From assembly GCA_030272155.1 (NCBI GenBank), contig CP126201.1, forward strand, positions 806,001 to 870,000: DNA of 64,000 nt, written 5' to 3'. Positions 48,766-60,945 of the stretch are shown piece by piece. The notes beneath the pieces are model-generated. The model made no database searches. It saw nothing but the letters and a program-made list of their open reading frames with translations, and was not told the origin of the DNA. Each line of letters begins with the position of its first letter. Position 1 is the first letter of the stretch. The stretch comes from Tetradesmus obliquus. Its lineage: Eukaryota > Chlorophyta > Chlorophyceae > Sphaeropleales > Scenedesmaceae. The position numbers were made by a program, and so were the translations under genes.

Positions 48766-50673
48766 TTAGTGCTCTCCCTCCCACTCACTGCTGCTGCCAT
48801 GCGCAGAGTCTGCGTGCCCTCCACCCTGCTGCTGCCGCTGCTGCACAATCTGCTGCAACAACTTTTGATCCACCCTCAGCGTGTGGCTGGTGATGGTGTA
48901 CAGCGGCAACGTGAACAGCGCCAGCGACAGCAGCAGGCACAGGTCCACCAGCATGATGCCCCACCAGGGCACGGGGTTCTTCTGGAAGCCTGGGGCAGTG
49001 ATGCAGCAGCAGCAGGGGCGACAGCAGCAGCAGCAGATGCAGCGGCGGGAGCAGCAGCAACAGCAGCAGGTAACTGTCACTACTTTTGTAGGCCTCAGAA
49101 GTACAAGCTGCCAACAAAAACAGTTTGCCAAGGAATGCAGCAAAGGAAGCCTGGCACATGGCCCTGCATGTCGACCAAAAGACTGCAGTCCATTGGCTGA
49201 CGCCTGGCACTACTGCATGCCATAACTGCGGGCAACCCACCCTTGCACCCTGCCGTGTGAAGCATGCTGCTGCCAGCCAGCCCTACAACATAATGGTTGG
49301 AACTGCAATCCATAGAAGCAGCCAGCCGCTGCATCATAAAGCACACACCCATGCACCACAACATGCCCATGTGGCCGCTGCACCCAACCACGCACCCGTG
49401 CGGGAGAAGAAGCACGACTCTGTGCCGAAGAAGGCCGCGAAGAACACGCTCTGGCTGATGACGAAGGCCAGGAAGAACATGAGCAGCTTGATGGCGCCCA
49501 GCAGCAGCCGGGGGCGGTGCAGCACCAGCCAGCGGCTGCATCCCTGGGGGGGGGGGGCAGCAGCAGCAGCAGCAGCAGCAGCATTCACAGATTGGAGACA
49601 GCAACAGCAGCAGTTCTAGCATGCACGCTTGGCTGATGATGATAGCTACACACCATGATCTACAGGTCGTACCGAAATACATAATAGCAGCACAATTTTA
49701 CTCAATAACTTTGTCAGGTGGCTGCACCAGTGCAAGCGCTCGGTCATTTGTTGTACGTTTCAGCTGCCGTGCATCCTCACCGGCGGCTGCGCGCGCACCG
49801 CCCCGCCGCGCGTCATGTGCCGCGCCGCGGTGAGCAGGGCGCAGTTGAGGCCCAGCAGCAGGCCACCAGCCAGGATGAGGAACAGCCACGTGGCCCAGCC
49901 GATGGCGCCTGGCGGGGGAGGAGAGAAAATTAAATAGGTGCAGAGCAGCACATTGAGCGTCAGCAACGGCAACAGCAGGAGCAGCTGAAGCCGCCGATCG
50001 GCGTTTGTGAGCACATGATCAATACAATGACGAGGCCTGCGCTCGCAGCGGCACTTACCATGCATGCGCTGGCAAGCCATGCTTGATTTAGGTGCAATGC
50101 TGCAGCACACCATGCCGTTGTGCCGCACCTGAGAGCAGCACGAAGGCCAGCACCAGCAGCCACATGGGCAGGCCCAGCCCTACTGTCTGGCTGCCGTCAC
50201 GCTCCATGCACTCCAGCAGGTAGGGGCCAAACAGCCCGGCGGCGCAGCTGCTGCTGCTGCTGCCATGAGGGGAGGCGGCGCCTGCTGCTGCTGCTGGATC
50301 ATGGCTGCTATCTGCTGCAGCTGCTTTAGATAGCTGATGATGTGGTGAATCTTCAGTTGCAGCTGATGCTGCTTGACTATTATGGGTCAGATAGAATGAG
50401 GCCCTGCAAGATGGCAATCCAACATTCAGCAACATAGTGGACAGATCATCCTCCGCTGGTCTAGCATGCCAAACAGAAAACCACAGATAGCTGTGCAACC
50501 AGTGCAACAGCTGATTTAGCAAGGATAGCAGCAGCAGTGCTTACATGCTGCTGTAACATGCCCCACCTGAGCACTGAGTACTCCTGGCGAGTGAGCGTGG
50601 GGTGCAGCAGCAGCAGCAGCTGGCGCGCCACCAGCTCAGCAGCCTCCCGCAGGTAGGCCAGTGGGCCCTGTGG

Positions 50674-50718
<45 letters not shown>

Positions 50719-53700
50719 CGGCAGCAGCAGCAGCAGGGCTTCATGCAGTGCACAAGGTGCACAAGCACAACCTGCAGTTGCTCATGCAAAGGTCGCGTCA
50801 GTGGTGTGGCCTGCTTACATCTGGTTCTGTGCACAACTAGGACAGAATGAGAAAGCAAGCAGGTACTTCAAGGTGAACAGGAGTTGGTTCAGCTGCTGCT
50901 GCAGCAAACTACCTACCCGCATGACAGATGGCCGTCCACTCCAGTTGGGCGCCACGAGACCAACACCGCCACCACCAGCAGCAGCAGCAGCAGCAGCAGC
51001 AGGCTCCGCATCCACAACCAGCACCGCTGCATTGCTGTGCTGCCTGTCCAGCCCATTCGCCTGATCTGCTGCTGCGGCCTTGTCAGCAGCAGGGCCTGCA
51101 GCTGTAGCAGCTTCTGCTGCTGCTGCCGGCTGTGCAACAGACTTGCCAGCAGCAGCAGCAGCAGCAGCAGGTAGTGGAGCTGTCAAGCTGTGCATGGTGC
51201 TTCCACCTGCTGCTGCTGCTGCTGCCAGTGCTGCCTGTGCAAGCTGGTCCTCTGCTGCTCCGCCACCCATGCGACGCCACACCCTGCAGACATCGCCATC
51301 ATCATCAGCAGCAGCATAATCAGCAGCAGCAGCGGTTGCAGCACATGTGGTTGTGCCAGTGCATTCTGAAAGGGTTTCAAGAGCGCGCTCCTGCAATACT
51401 TCTGCCATATCGCACGCCAGTCCTGAAGCATTATATGGCTCAGCAGTTTCCGCCACACATGTGCCTGCAAGCCGCGCATAGCAGCAGGCAAGCTGCTCCA
51501 AAACACAGACTCCATCTTACACATCGCAGACCTCTCACAAGCAGCAGCAGCAGCAGCAGCAGGCACTCACCACAGCTTGAAGGCTGACAGCAGCAGCACC
51601 AGCACGCTGACTAGGATGTGCACCGCTGCCATGACAAACAGCATCATGTGCACTTGTTCGAGTGTCTCGCCAGTCACCACTGGAGCCCAGCCGGGCCGGT
51701 AATCACACTCTTCATATGACTCCTGCAGAAGGACAGCACACAGCGAAGGCGAGTTTCAGCATGCGTCAACTGCGCAGCAAGGTGTACATGCAGTACAGCA
51801 CCATGTTAGCGTGCGGCTGGCAGAGGCAAGAGGCCATGGCGCTTTCATAACGTGCTGCGCATGCACTCACCAGGAATGAGCCGTCACACACTGCATGCGC
51901 AAATGGCGATGACACTAGAATGGTGCAGGCAAAGACAGGGCGCACTCTAGATTATCGAGATATGATAACAAGTGCTGCACTCACCAGGAACGAGCCGTCA
52001 CACACTGCATGCGCCTCATCCACAGCAAGCTCTGCAGGTGCTGCTGCTCCGCCTCCAAGCTCAGCTGCTGCTGCGAGCCGCCGCTTGCCATGAGTGACAG
52101 CTGGAGTTCCAGCAGCTGTGATGTTTGCGGCGCTCTGTGTTGCGTTGGCACCGTCCGCAAACCTCTTGGCTGTTGTTGACTTTTTGAGGCGTGCTTTGAA
52201 GTAGGCTTCCTCAGGGTTGCACTGCTCCTGGAAGTCTGCAGGACACTGGCGATCCTGCAAGAGCAAACAGCACACAGCGACAGCACTTTCAGTTGATATG
52301 CTTGCGCATGAGAATCGGGACAATGTGGCACTGCTCCTGGAAGTCTGCAGGACACTGGCGGTCCTGCAAGAGCAAACAGCACACAGAGGCAGCATTGTTG
52401 ACAGACACGCAGGCGCAGAGGCGTATGTGCAGGCTAGCACGACACTGGATGTCATGCAAGGGCAGCTACCCACATGCATCCACAGACAGTGTACTCAATA
52501 CTGATAGATTCAGATCAAAACGCATGCATGATGCTACAGGGACGGCTTCTATGGGACTCCTGCAAGCAAAGCAAGCAGCACTTGGGGCACGTCACAGCTG
52601 CGTATGTGGGCGCTGTCCTCACTGCTCGTACTGACTGCTGTGACAGCATATCAATCCACAATCTGGCAACTGTGCAGGACAAACCCGACAAACAGGCATC
52701 CCACTCCCACCTCAACAAAGCATGCTGTGACGCCCTTCGTCTTGGCCAGGCAGCACGCACAGCCGTTCACATTGGCTAGCCAGGGAGGCATGGTATTGCC
52801 TGAGGGCATGCATATCTGCGTGAGTGCTGGCTCCAGGGCTGTCAAGAACAGCGTGGCTACAGCCAGCAGCATCAGCTCGTTGCTCAGGTTGTTGACTGCT
52901 GCCAGCAGCCCAAACTTCTTGCGACGCTGCAGGAGTGATCAACAGGCAGCAAACAGCGCAGCAGCGAAACATGAGGGGCAAATGGGAGCCGTTTAGCATG
53001 TGGCAGCAGCATGAGGTTGTTGCTGTGGTTATTCTACTGCTGCCAGCAGCCCAAACGTCTTGCAACTTGTGTTGCACTGATGCAGCGGAAGTCACAGCAG
53101 GCAGGGCAAGGAGCACCAGCAGCAGCAGGTGTGGCGTGGGCAAGAGCCGCAGCCAGCTGCTATGTTGACATCCTGTCGCTTGCAGAAACATCAAGCAGCT
53201 GGCAGGTTGATCAAGGAGCTGCACCAGTGCTGCTGCTTTTCCTGCACTGCTTCACTTCACAGCAGGCATGTGGCTGTTGCTTGCAGGAACTCTCAGACGT
53301 TGAAAGGATCAACAACGGGCTGCAGTAGTAGTACTGCAAGTAGTGCTGCAAGTGCTGCTGCTTTGTTTGCGCTGCTCCGCCTTCACAGCAGGCACGTGCT
53401 GTGGCTTGATGCAGTAGCAGCACTGGCTGGTGGCTGCAGCAACTCACCCGAAGACTCTGCCTGGCATGGTGCAGACCCTTCTCAAACCCTAGGGTGACCT
53501 GCAGCAGGAAGCAACGGAATCATCGACCAACTTTTATCTCGGCTGGTCAGCACATGTGTCAGTTGCAGTTGGCGGGCATGCTGTGATGTTCAGGGAAGGC
53601 AGCAGCAGCTACCAAGCAGCAGCAGCAGCAGAAGCATCAACCACGTCTTTAGGGTGGTTTGATGCGCTGCCTGCACCGCTCACCAGAAGGAAAAAGACGA

Positions 53701-53770
53701 TAAGTAATGCTATCGCTGCCGGCGAGGTTTCCAAGATGCCCCTGATGTGCTCGTGGCCACCCCCAGACAT
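48766..53770 (-). CDS. MLO-family membrane protein, copy 2
   Basis: Eleven minus-strand exons: 53684-53770, 53448-53498, 52711-52926, 51985-52254, 51571-51722, 50917-51283, 50567-50667, 50129-50403, 49781-49908, 49396-49543, 48766-48989; about 672 residues, all with GT-AG borders. Eight of the eleven introns/exon borders match MLO1 in phase, and exons 2, 3, 5, 7, 9 and 10 have exactly the same length. The N-terminus MSGGGHEHIRGILETSPAAI and helix 2 (ELMLLAVATLFLTALEPALT) are MLO-type. In the 72-residue exon 3 I count 56 identities with MLO1; exons 9-10 are almost identical. Unlike MLO1, the exon 10 donor is a normal GTGCG. It is probably the better preserved copy. Expected role and location are as for MLO1. 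Confidence 0.88.
50672..50716 (-). repeat. (CTG)n run at the MLO2 intron 6 acceptor (sense strand)
   Basis: About 15 triplets, CAG on the plus strand and therefore CTG in the MLO2 sense strand, a few bases ahead of the exon 7 acceptor CTTCCACAG. MLO1 has a similar run at the same place (40157-40190). Confidence 0.9.
51869..52600 (-). repeat. MLO2 exon 4 edge copies
   Basis: A copy of the end of exon 4 with donor lies at 51869-51905 (CACCAGGAATGAGCCGTCAC). A copy of the start of exon 4 with acceptor lies at about 52325-52375, and a faint one near 52550. This is fewer than at the matching places in MLO1. Confidence 0.85.
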
Positions 53771-55166
53771 GGTTGCCGCGGTGGATTATATTAGCAGCAC
53801 TGGGATTTGAGCTGGGGAGACAGCAATGTGAAAAGCAAGCGTGCGTCGTTTAAATATAAAGTAAGCAGACCGCGCTGGGGTTTGTTTGAGCACACGAAGG
53901 AAGGCGGTCACCCGAAGGAAGGTGGTCACACTTCCCACACCTGCATGTAACGACGGTCAAATGCTCCCGGGCCGGAGGTTCCCACATGCCCCACAACGCG
54001 GTCCCTCCACGTCTAAGGAAATACGTTTACAATTGCACAGTGCAACAAGACTCAGTGATTGTTACATTAGCCAGCAGCTGTCAAGGTGTGCACTGCTCAA
54101 GCGTAATACACAGCCAGTCATCATTTTCTCCTACGGGGTGACCCTTCAGCCACGTTCAGGAAACTCTCCTAAGCACTGCAGTGGGTCTTGCCAAGAGCAT
54201 GATATTCAGAACGCTCAGGGGAGAAAAAAGTTGTGAGCTATACAAATAAGACAACTACCGTACGCTGATGATCGCAGTGTTGCCAACCAGCCTGGCCCAC
54301 TGAGTGGCTGTATGCAGTTGCGCATGCTGTGAGCAACAATCACCACCACATGTGCATCCACGGCGCAACCCTATGCACCTCAACACAGCCCCATGAACAG
54401 AGTCTGCGCCCACTTAATGTGCATTCCACCAACTTGACAAGTGTCTGTCAGGCTGCGCACTAGCTGTGGCAGGCACTGCAGCAGCACATGCATGCTGCAC
54501 TGCCGGGCTGCTGCACTAGCTGGCCATACTAAACCATATCCTAAACTCTACAACAGCATTGTACACAAGGACATAGCACTTTGAGCAAATTGCCAGTGCA
54601 CGCCCTAAACAACTTCTACTGAACAGCACAAGGACCAACTGCCAAGTCAACCTCCAGCACTTCAAATACAAACGTGGCCGCATGCCAGAAAGCTACACTG
54701 GCACATGGCTGCGCAACCGCTGGTAGCTGGTGGACATGCGGCAATGCCCAGCAAGTTCTACTCAACAGCGGATTGCTGCGCATTGCAGCTGCAGCGTCAG
54801 CGCCACCAGCGCGAGCATATGCACAAATCGACCCGCATATCCACACATACACCTGATATGTACACATCTACACCTACATATCTACACAGGACAGCAGCAG
54901 TGGCATGAGCCTGCATTGCCTCTCCTGTTGCCATGTGCATGTTGCCTTTCCAGGCCCTGGCAAAGCATCAAACCAAGGGCAACACAGGTCACCTGTGTGT
55001 CTGGCATGTGCCACCAGCACACCAACATCACTGCAAGCACAGCGAGCTTCGTGGCCGAGCGCTGCCATGCTGCTGCAACAACGCACGGCACGCACAGAAT
55101 GCTATGAACAACATACCATGCAACATTATCTGGATGAGCTCTCACAGGCACAAGTTGCGACTTGCT
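53771..55166. other. Intergenic between MLO2 and gene A2
   Basis: Upstream region of MLO2 and downstream region of A2, both on the minus strand. No supported gene. Unlike the left arm, no phosphoglycerate-mutase-like sequence was recognised here. Confidence 0.4.
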
Positions 55167-56412
55167 TCAGGCGTCAACATCAATGTAGCGGCCGATGCGC
55201 AGCTGCACAGGGTATCGCTGCTTGCCCAGCTTGATCTCCGATTGTCCAAACAGGTCGAGCTCCACGGGGATGACTGAGCCCTGAGCCATCCGCAGCCCGC
55301 TGCCCTTCACCACTGCGTTAAACTTGAGTGGATCGCGCTGCCGCTGTATGAGGCCTTGAGGCTGCAGCCATGTACCCGCATTACTATCAACTCTGGCCTC
55401 TCCCAGCTCAGCCAATTCCCCAAGCACGCTGTTCAGCAGCATCTGCTTGCCACCTAGAAGGCCAGCGACACCAGCAGCCTCCAGCACGCGCGTGGTGAAC
55501 ACAGCGGCATAGTTGTCATCAAGCAGCGAGACGTCAAACCAATCCAACGCCCGTATGAAGCTATGCAGCCGCTGCGCGAGCGGCTGCAGCTGCAGCCTGT
55601 AAGCCAGCCACAGCAGCTGCTCCGTCTGCGCTGCTACCTGCTGCCTGAAGGCATCCTGCTGCTCTGCACTGGCTGCCTCAGAAGAGCCTTGCAGGCCGGT
55701 GATACGCTCATTGAAATCGGTCTGTTGCATGAGCAGTCCATCGCGGCTGTTGAAGAAGTAGGCCGTGCCGTCCGTCTCTAGTGAGACTTGCTGCTGCCCC
55801 AGCTGAGCCCGCAGCTGCAAGTCCTCCACGCCTGCACAGCAGGCTTTGAGCAGCGGCCGAGTGGAGTCCACTGCATCTGCAAAGGCCAGCAGCTTGTACA
55901 GGCCCTCTGCGCTGCTGGCTGAGCTGTCCTGCTGCTCCTCAAAGTATGTTTCATATGCGTGCTGGTATGCTGCGCTGAGCCAGGCCACTGCCGTGGCCCT
56001 GCTCACTGGCTGACCATCAACCAGCAGCCCGCTGAGGTCCCACTCCTCTGTCTCTGGCAGCCGCCTGGCCACTGCAGAGTACATGCAAACCAAGTAGGCT
56101 TCTGGCTCCAGGGGAGTAGGTGCTGCTGCACCTGCACTCAGAATGTTCCAGCAGTAAGAGCAAAAGGACAGCAGCAGCACACCAACTGGCTACTGGAAAC
56201 CCAGGGCAGGGCAAGCGAGGATCCCAACAGATACGCCACAGAGACATAGCTGGCATAGTATCCTGTGCCACAAATTGCTGGAAAGGCCATTGCGTGGCGC
56301 TTCACCACTTGTGAAGCTGCCTGCAAGACCTACCTGGCTCTCCTGTGCTGGCCAGCTTGATGCGCAGCCTGGGCCCCTCTTCAAACGCTGTGGTGTGTGA
56401 TCTTTTGTTCAT
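55167..56412 (-). CDS. Unknown green-algal protein, gene A2 (paralogue of A1)
   Basis: Two minus-strand exons, 56334-56412 (79 nt) and 55167-56131, join in phase 1 to give about 347 residues. It aligns end to end with A1: MNKRSHTTAFEEGPRLRIKL, MYSAVARRLPETEEWDLSGL, GLYKLLAFADAVDSTRPLLK, LLWLAYRLQLQPLAQRLHSF, VLEAAGVAGL and VPVELDLFGQSEIKLGKQRY. Differences cluster in the middle (the segment after LGQQQV) and near the C-terminus, where A2 has RIGRYIDVDA. The family is not recognised. Keeping frame, splice phase and domain layout in both copies argues that both are expressed genes rather than relics. Confidence 0.75.
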
Positions 56413-57244
56413 GATGACGGAGTCGGTTCGAAGCTCTGGTTGCGTGATGACTGGGTGCAGTGCAGCAGGGCGAACACCGTCAACCGGATACCCACGTAGA
56501 TCAGCTGTGTGAAGCAGGATGAGGGTGACCAGCTGGCGATGCCGTAGGTACTTCCACAAACAATGGTGCCTGTCACATGCACTCTGTGAGGCTGCCCTTC
56601 AAATGCTGTCATAACATAGTGTAGGGTTTGCTGACAGCTGCCACACGTGGCTGTGGCGTGGCAGTTGCACCCCTCAGAAAAGCAAATATTCGAGTAAGGC
56701 AAATGGAGCTGAGGCTCGACGAGTGCTGCCCGTATGCGTGGCCCAGACTAATCTTGCAGTCAGCTGACTGCAAAGCAGTGACCATCAGCAGTGTGCACAC
56801 ACAATAGTCACGTTGCGTTGTGTTACAAAGTCAACAGGGACTTGCAGCAAGAGGTCATCTACCATTGCCAAAGCGTGCCAACCTTGCAAGCCAGCCACCG
56901 TGGAGTGTGATACTCCCTTGAACCAGGTGTGTTGGCTAGTCAACCGTAGCGCTACACCACATCCGATGTCGTTCTGGGGCTGTCTCACGGGAGAAGGAGC
57001 AGCTTGCAAGGTAGGAAAGCCGCATGCAGGCACCACATCCACATTTTCTCACATTCTGAAAATTTTGCTGCTTGCAGCACCACCTGTAGGCAAGTAGTGC
57101 TGCTTGTGGCCTGCACCAGCAATGGCAGTCGCTGCTGGACAGCACTACAGCAGGAACACAACACTGCGACGATCCAGGCAACAACTATCTACTTCAGCAA
57201 CTTCAAATAAGCAACCCACAGCTGAATTTACTTCAAGCACCCTT
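56413..57244. other. Intergenic between the FkbM-like gene and A2
   Basis: Leader and promoter region of A2 and 3' flank of the FkbM-like gene. The first ~100 bases include the leader segment conserved with A1. No other feature seen. Confidence 0.4.
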
Positions 57245-58445
57245 CTACACCACAAGCGCATGCCCTTGCTGCTTGAGCAATGCAACCGTCCCCACATGCA
57301 GCAACCGCCCTCCATGCCGCTGCAGCAGCACGCCACACGCAAACGCCATCACCACCAGCGCAGCAACACTCCACACCTGCAGGACCGCTGCTTTGCCTGC
57401 CAGCTCAGCCCCAGATGCTGCTGCATGCTGCAGCTGCGGCAGATGCTCCTTCACAGCTACTGCTGCATTTGCAGGAAGCTGTGCCAGCTTGCCACCAAGA
57501 CCTGAGCCCTGATGGTCAACCCTGCTGCCTAGCTTTGACTGCCAGCTTGCAGGAAGCTTTTCTTCGTAAAACACCTGCTGCTGGTTACCGCCGGCGTTAT
57601 ACCCCAGAAACACCACAGGTAAACCGCCCACATCAAATGAGGTGTCTGAGAAGTCCACGCCGTCGTCAATACGCACCCAAGCATGGTGCAGGCAGTCGCC
57701 ATGGAGCGCTGGATACTCTCTTTGAGGTTGGACCCGCTGAGCATCTGCAAGACTGAGCAGCAGATGCTTGCCGATAGTAGACTCGGGTACGAAAAAGGCG
57801 TTGACCCCAATGGCATCTGAGTAGACCAGGTGGTAGCCGAAGAAGCGCAGCATCACCACGAGGGCTTTGGTGGAGGCGCCAAAGTAACAGTCGCCTGCAA
57901 AAAAGCATCAGCAGCAGCAGCAGCAGCGGGTCAACACACACCAGTTGGTAGCCGAAGTTGCGCAGCATCACCACCAGGGCTTTGGTGGAGGCGCCAAAGT
58001 AGCAAGCGCCTGCAGCAGCAACACGGCAGCAACAGCAGCAGCAGCGGCAGCATGGGGTTGAGGTACACCAGGTGGTAGCCGAAGCTGTGCAGCATCACCG
58101 CGAGGGCTTTGGTGGAGGCGCCTCTTGCAGGTTGCGCGTGGTGCATTGCCTGCCATCCTGCAAGGTGTAATGTACAGCAGCGGTGGCAGCAGCAGCAGCA
58201 CAGTGAAGCCATGGGCCTCTCGCAGGTTGCGCGTGGTGTAATGCCTGCAATCCTGCAGCGCGCAGCAGCAGCAGCAGCAGCAGCACAGTGAAGTCATGAG
58301 CCCCTCACAGGTTGCGCTTGGTGCATTGCGTGCCATCCTGCAAGGTGTAACGTATAGCAGCGGTGGCAGCAGCAGCAGCAGCACAATGAAGCCGTGGGCC
58401 CTTCGCAAGTTGCGTGTGGTATTTTGCGTGCCATCCTGGAGCGCA

Positions 58446-58478
<33 letters not shown>

Positions 58479-59285
58479 CCACAGCAGCAAAACAACACCA
58501 TACATGTAGCCGCACCTCCACTCCAAACTCCACAAAGTACTTGTCGGTGGTGCCGATGCAGCCAAAAATGGTCTCCAGAATGCTGTCCTCACCATACTGG
58601 CTGAACACCTGCAAAAATAACAGAAGCAACAGCAAAGCTTGAGCCTAAGCATGGCCGGCCTCAGCAGCAGCTACGTTCATGTGCAGCATCAATGAGCAGA
58701 ATCGCTGGCAGCTGAGCCTACTGCGGCTGTGCCAGTAACGGTTACTGTGGCGATGGTTACCAGGTGTTGTTCTCAAGCACAGCAGCAGCAGCAGCAGCAG
58801 CTGCTGCCTGCCGCAGGCCTTGCATGGTGATCACTAAGCGAGCGAGCTCTGCAACGCACAAAACTATTGCCATGCCAGCACACAGCAGTCCAGCGGCTTG
58901 CTGCTGAAAGAATTGTATGTGCAACTGAGGCAGTTGCTGTCAGAGGTGCTGAACCTCTGCTGTGGCGAGCCTGGCATCGCCTGATCAACGCACTCATGAT
59001 GTTGTTGAGGCAATGGGCTAAAGTCCATCACCAAACACATTCGGACCTGTATATTATTGATCCTTGCTGGCAGCTCACCTTGCGCTCCCGCATGTGCGCA
59101 TTGGTGCTGTTGAATGCCTTGAGCAGGCATTGCCGAGCTTGCTCTGGTGCTGCTGCTGTCTTGGGGAGCTGCGGTGCTGTTGCCTTGTCAGAAGGGGCGT
59201 TCATATCCGTGATAGCTGCCTGCACTGAACATGCTGCTGCGCAGCATAGCAGCAGCAGCGTGCAAGTCCAAGGTGCCGTCCGCAT
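57245..59285 (-). CDS. FkbM-type methyltransferase-like protein, apparently lacking its catalytic middle
   Basis: Supported minus-strand exons: 59079-59285 (signal peptide MRTAPWTCTLLLLCCAAACS), 58516-58608 (VFSQYGEDSILETIFGCIGT then TDKYFVEFGVE) and the last exon 57245-57894 (CYFGASTKALVVMLRFFGYH, LVYSDAIGVNAFFV). The last exon ends with a hydrophobic helix WSVAALVVMAFACGVLL. Between them lie several copies of a short exon encoding DG.QCTTRNLREAHGF. These segments match the start and end of FkbM-type methyltransferase domains. The central part of that fold (the LLMDG and D.D...W segments and the VVEYN strand, roughly 90 residues) is missing and there is no space for it. A secretory or membrane location is likely from the signal peptide and C-terminal helix. 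The gene may be inactive; the exact exon 3 is uncertain. Confidence 0.6.
57930..58445 (-). repeat. FkbM-like gene junction array with a chimeric copy
   Basis: Four copies of the exon 3 start (GCAGGATGGCA..GCA..., CGCAACCTGCGAGAGGCCCA) lie near 58385-58440, 58300-58345, 58205-58260 and 58120-58172. Copies of the last-exon start (GGCGCCTCCACCAAAGCCCT) lie near 58050-58120 and 57940-58012, before the real one at 57894. Around 58118-58130 an exon 3 copy runs directly into a last-exon copy (AACCTGCAAGAGGCGCCTCC), a recombination junction. Confidence 0.88.
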
Positions 59286-60945
59286 GCCGTGAATTGCCAG
59301 ATCAGCGTCACTGGCAGCAACAAAGTGTCTTATTTAAGATTCAAGAAATATTGTAAGACGAACTGAAAGCGCCGTGCCAGCGTTGTGCAGCTGGGGCGTT
59401 GACGAAGGCTGCTGTTGTGATTCCTGCTCGTGGCACAGTGGCTGCAATGACTCAGATTCTATCGGAATAATTTAGAATTTTTCAAGGTTTCAATATGCGT
59501 TTGTGTGGTACAAACCCTCGCAGGCGGTTACTGCCCGTGTTACATGACCTCATGCCCTTCATGCCTCTCATAGCCCGTCTGCCATGGCATGGCAGCGGCA
59601 AAATACAACAGTCAATTTTAAAAGGCTTGTTATTTTACAACAAATTCGTATGCAGAGCAGCTGGAACTGCATTGGAGATCATACACGTGGCAACTCATCA
59701 TGCACTTCCCGCCAGGCACGCAGCCAACCGTATGGGTAACCCCCACCTGCTGCCTGGTGCAGGCGGTGAGGGGGTCTGGGTGGTCTACCCCTCACCAATA
59801 GAGAGGCAATAATAGTCGTAGTTTCCGCTCCGTTACGGGGCGCGGTTGCCGATGCCGATGACAAGGTATGGCTTACAAGAAGACTATTATTATTATGCAC
59901 TTCCTGCCTTCATTATTCATCACGAACCTTGGGTCCTACCACTGCATGTCGTTCATTTTGTCCGCAGCCGGTATAAAAGGGTCATAAAGTGCAAGCAGGT
60001 CAGTCATTGCAATCGCATGCAACATAATGTGTACTCACATAGCAAGAAGGGGTCCCCCAGACCAGCATGGCTACTTCAACTTCAATGTGTTTTGGTGCTG
60101 CTGCCAGTTTAAACACGCATCGGGCACGTATGCAACGCATCAAGCAGCCCACCCCGCTTCCACCATTACAGGCTTGCTGCAGAGCAGCGCTCTCGTCTGG
60201 AACAACAGTCGCACAACTAACCAACAAGTCAAACAGCCAATTAATGTGGCACAACAGTGCGGCACAACAATGCACCACGAGCATTGCCAGATGACACACA
60301 AATGGAATCAATGTGCTTCGTCTGCACCCGCCATCACCTGCCTATTTCCTGCAACAACACACAAATGCTGCAAGCTGCAGACAGTCTGAAGCGAATATCC
60401 TCGTTCTGTCACCGCCTCCGTCTGCAGAAGCAGCAGTCCGCACACAAACAAACGCAGCGAACCCCAACGGCTGCCTTGCTGCCAAGTGCCTGAAAGCGCT
60501 GCGCGCATTGCCAAACAAAACTTGAAGCCCAACAGAAAGCTTCCGCAAGGTCCTGCGTTTTGCTGAAACACCTGCTGTTGTTCCCCGGATGTGCTGCTTG
60601 TCCCCATCCGAGCACACAGATAGAGACCCATTTCATGCATGCCTGCTGCCCCGCCCTGCCCTGCATATGCCCGAAGGAACCTGAAGAAGTTTCCCAGCTG
60701 CTGTACTGCTTTTCTAAACACCGCATACAGCCTCCCTGTACACTCCACCCGACCACAGCCGCACAAATCTGTGCTAAACACAGCAGACAGCGCGCACACA
60801 CAGGAACAAAAGTGCAGTGCGGCAACAACAGCTGAAAATCCGCTTATGCCGCCAGGCACTGCGCCTTGTGCTTAGCAGACAGCTTGAGCAGCTCCTCTGC
60901 CGCGCTGTCCTGCAGCACTGCTTGTACAGCTTATGCTTGTACTGC
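59286..60945. other. Intergenic between the MA3-domain gene and the FkbM-like gene
   Basis: No supported gene. The right end (about 60840-60905) repeats the last exon of the MA3-domain gene beyond its stop. Confidence 0.4.
60840..60905 (-). repeat. Copy of the MA3-domain gene last-exon end, past the stop
   Basis: TTATGCCGCCAGGCACTGCGCC and CTTGAGCAGCTCCTCTGCCGCGCTGTC repeat 60946-61010 about 100 bp downstream of the stop. Confidence 0.85.
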
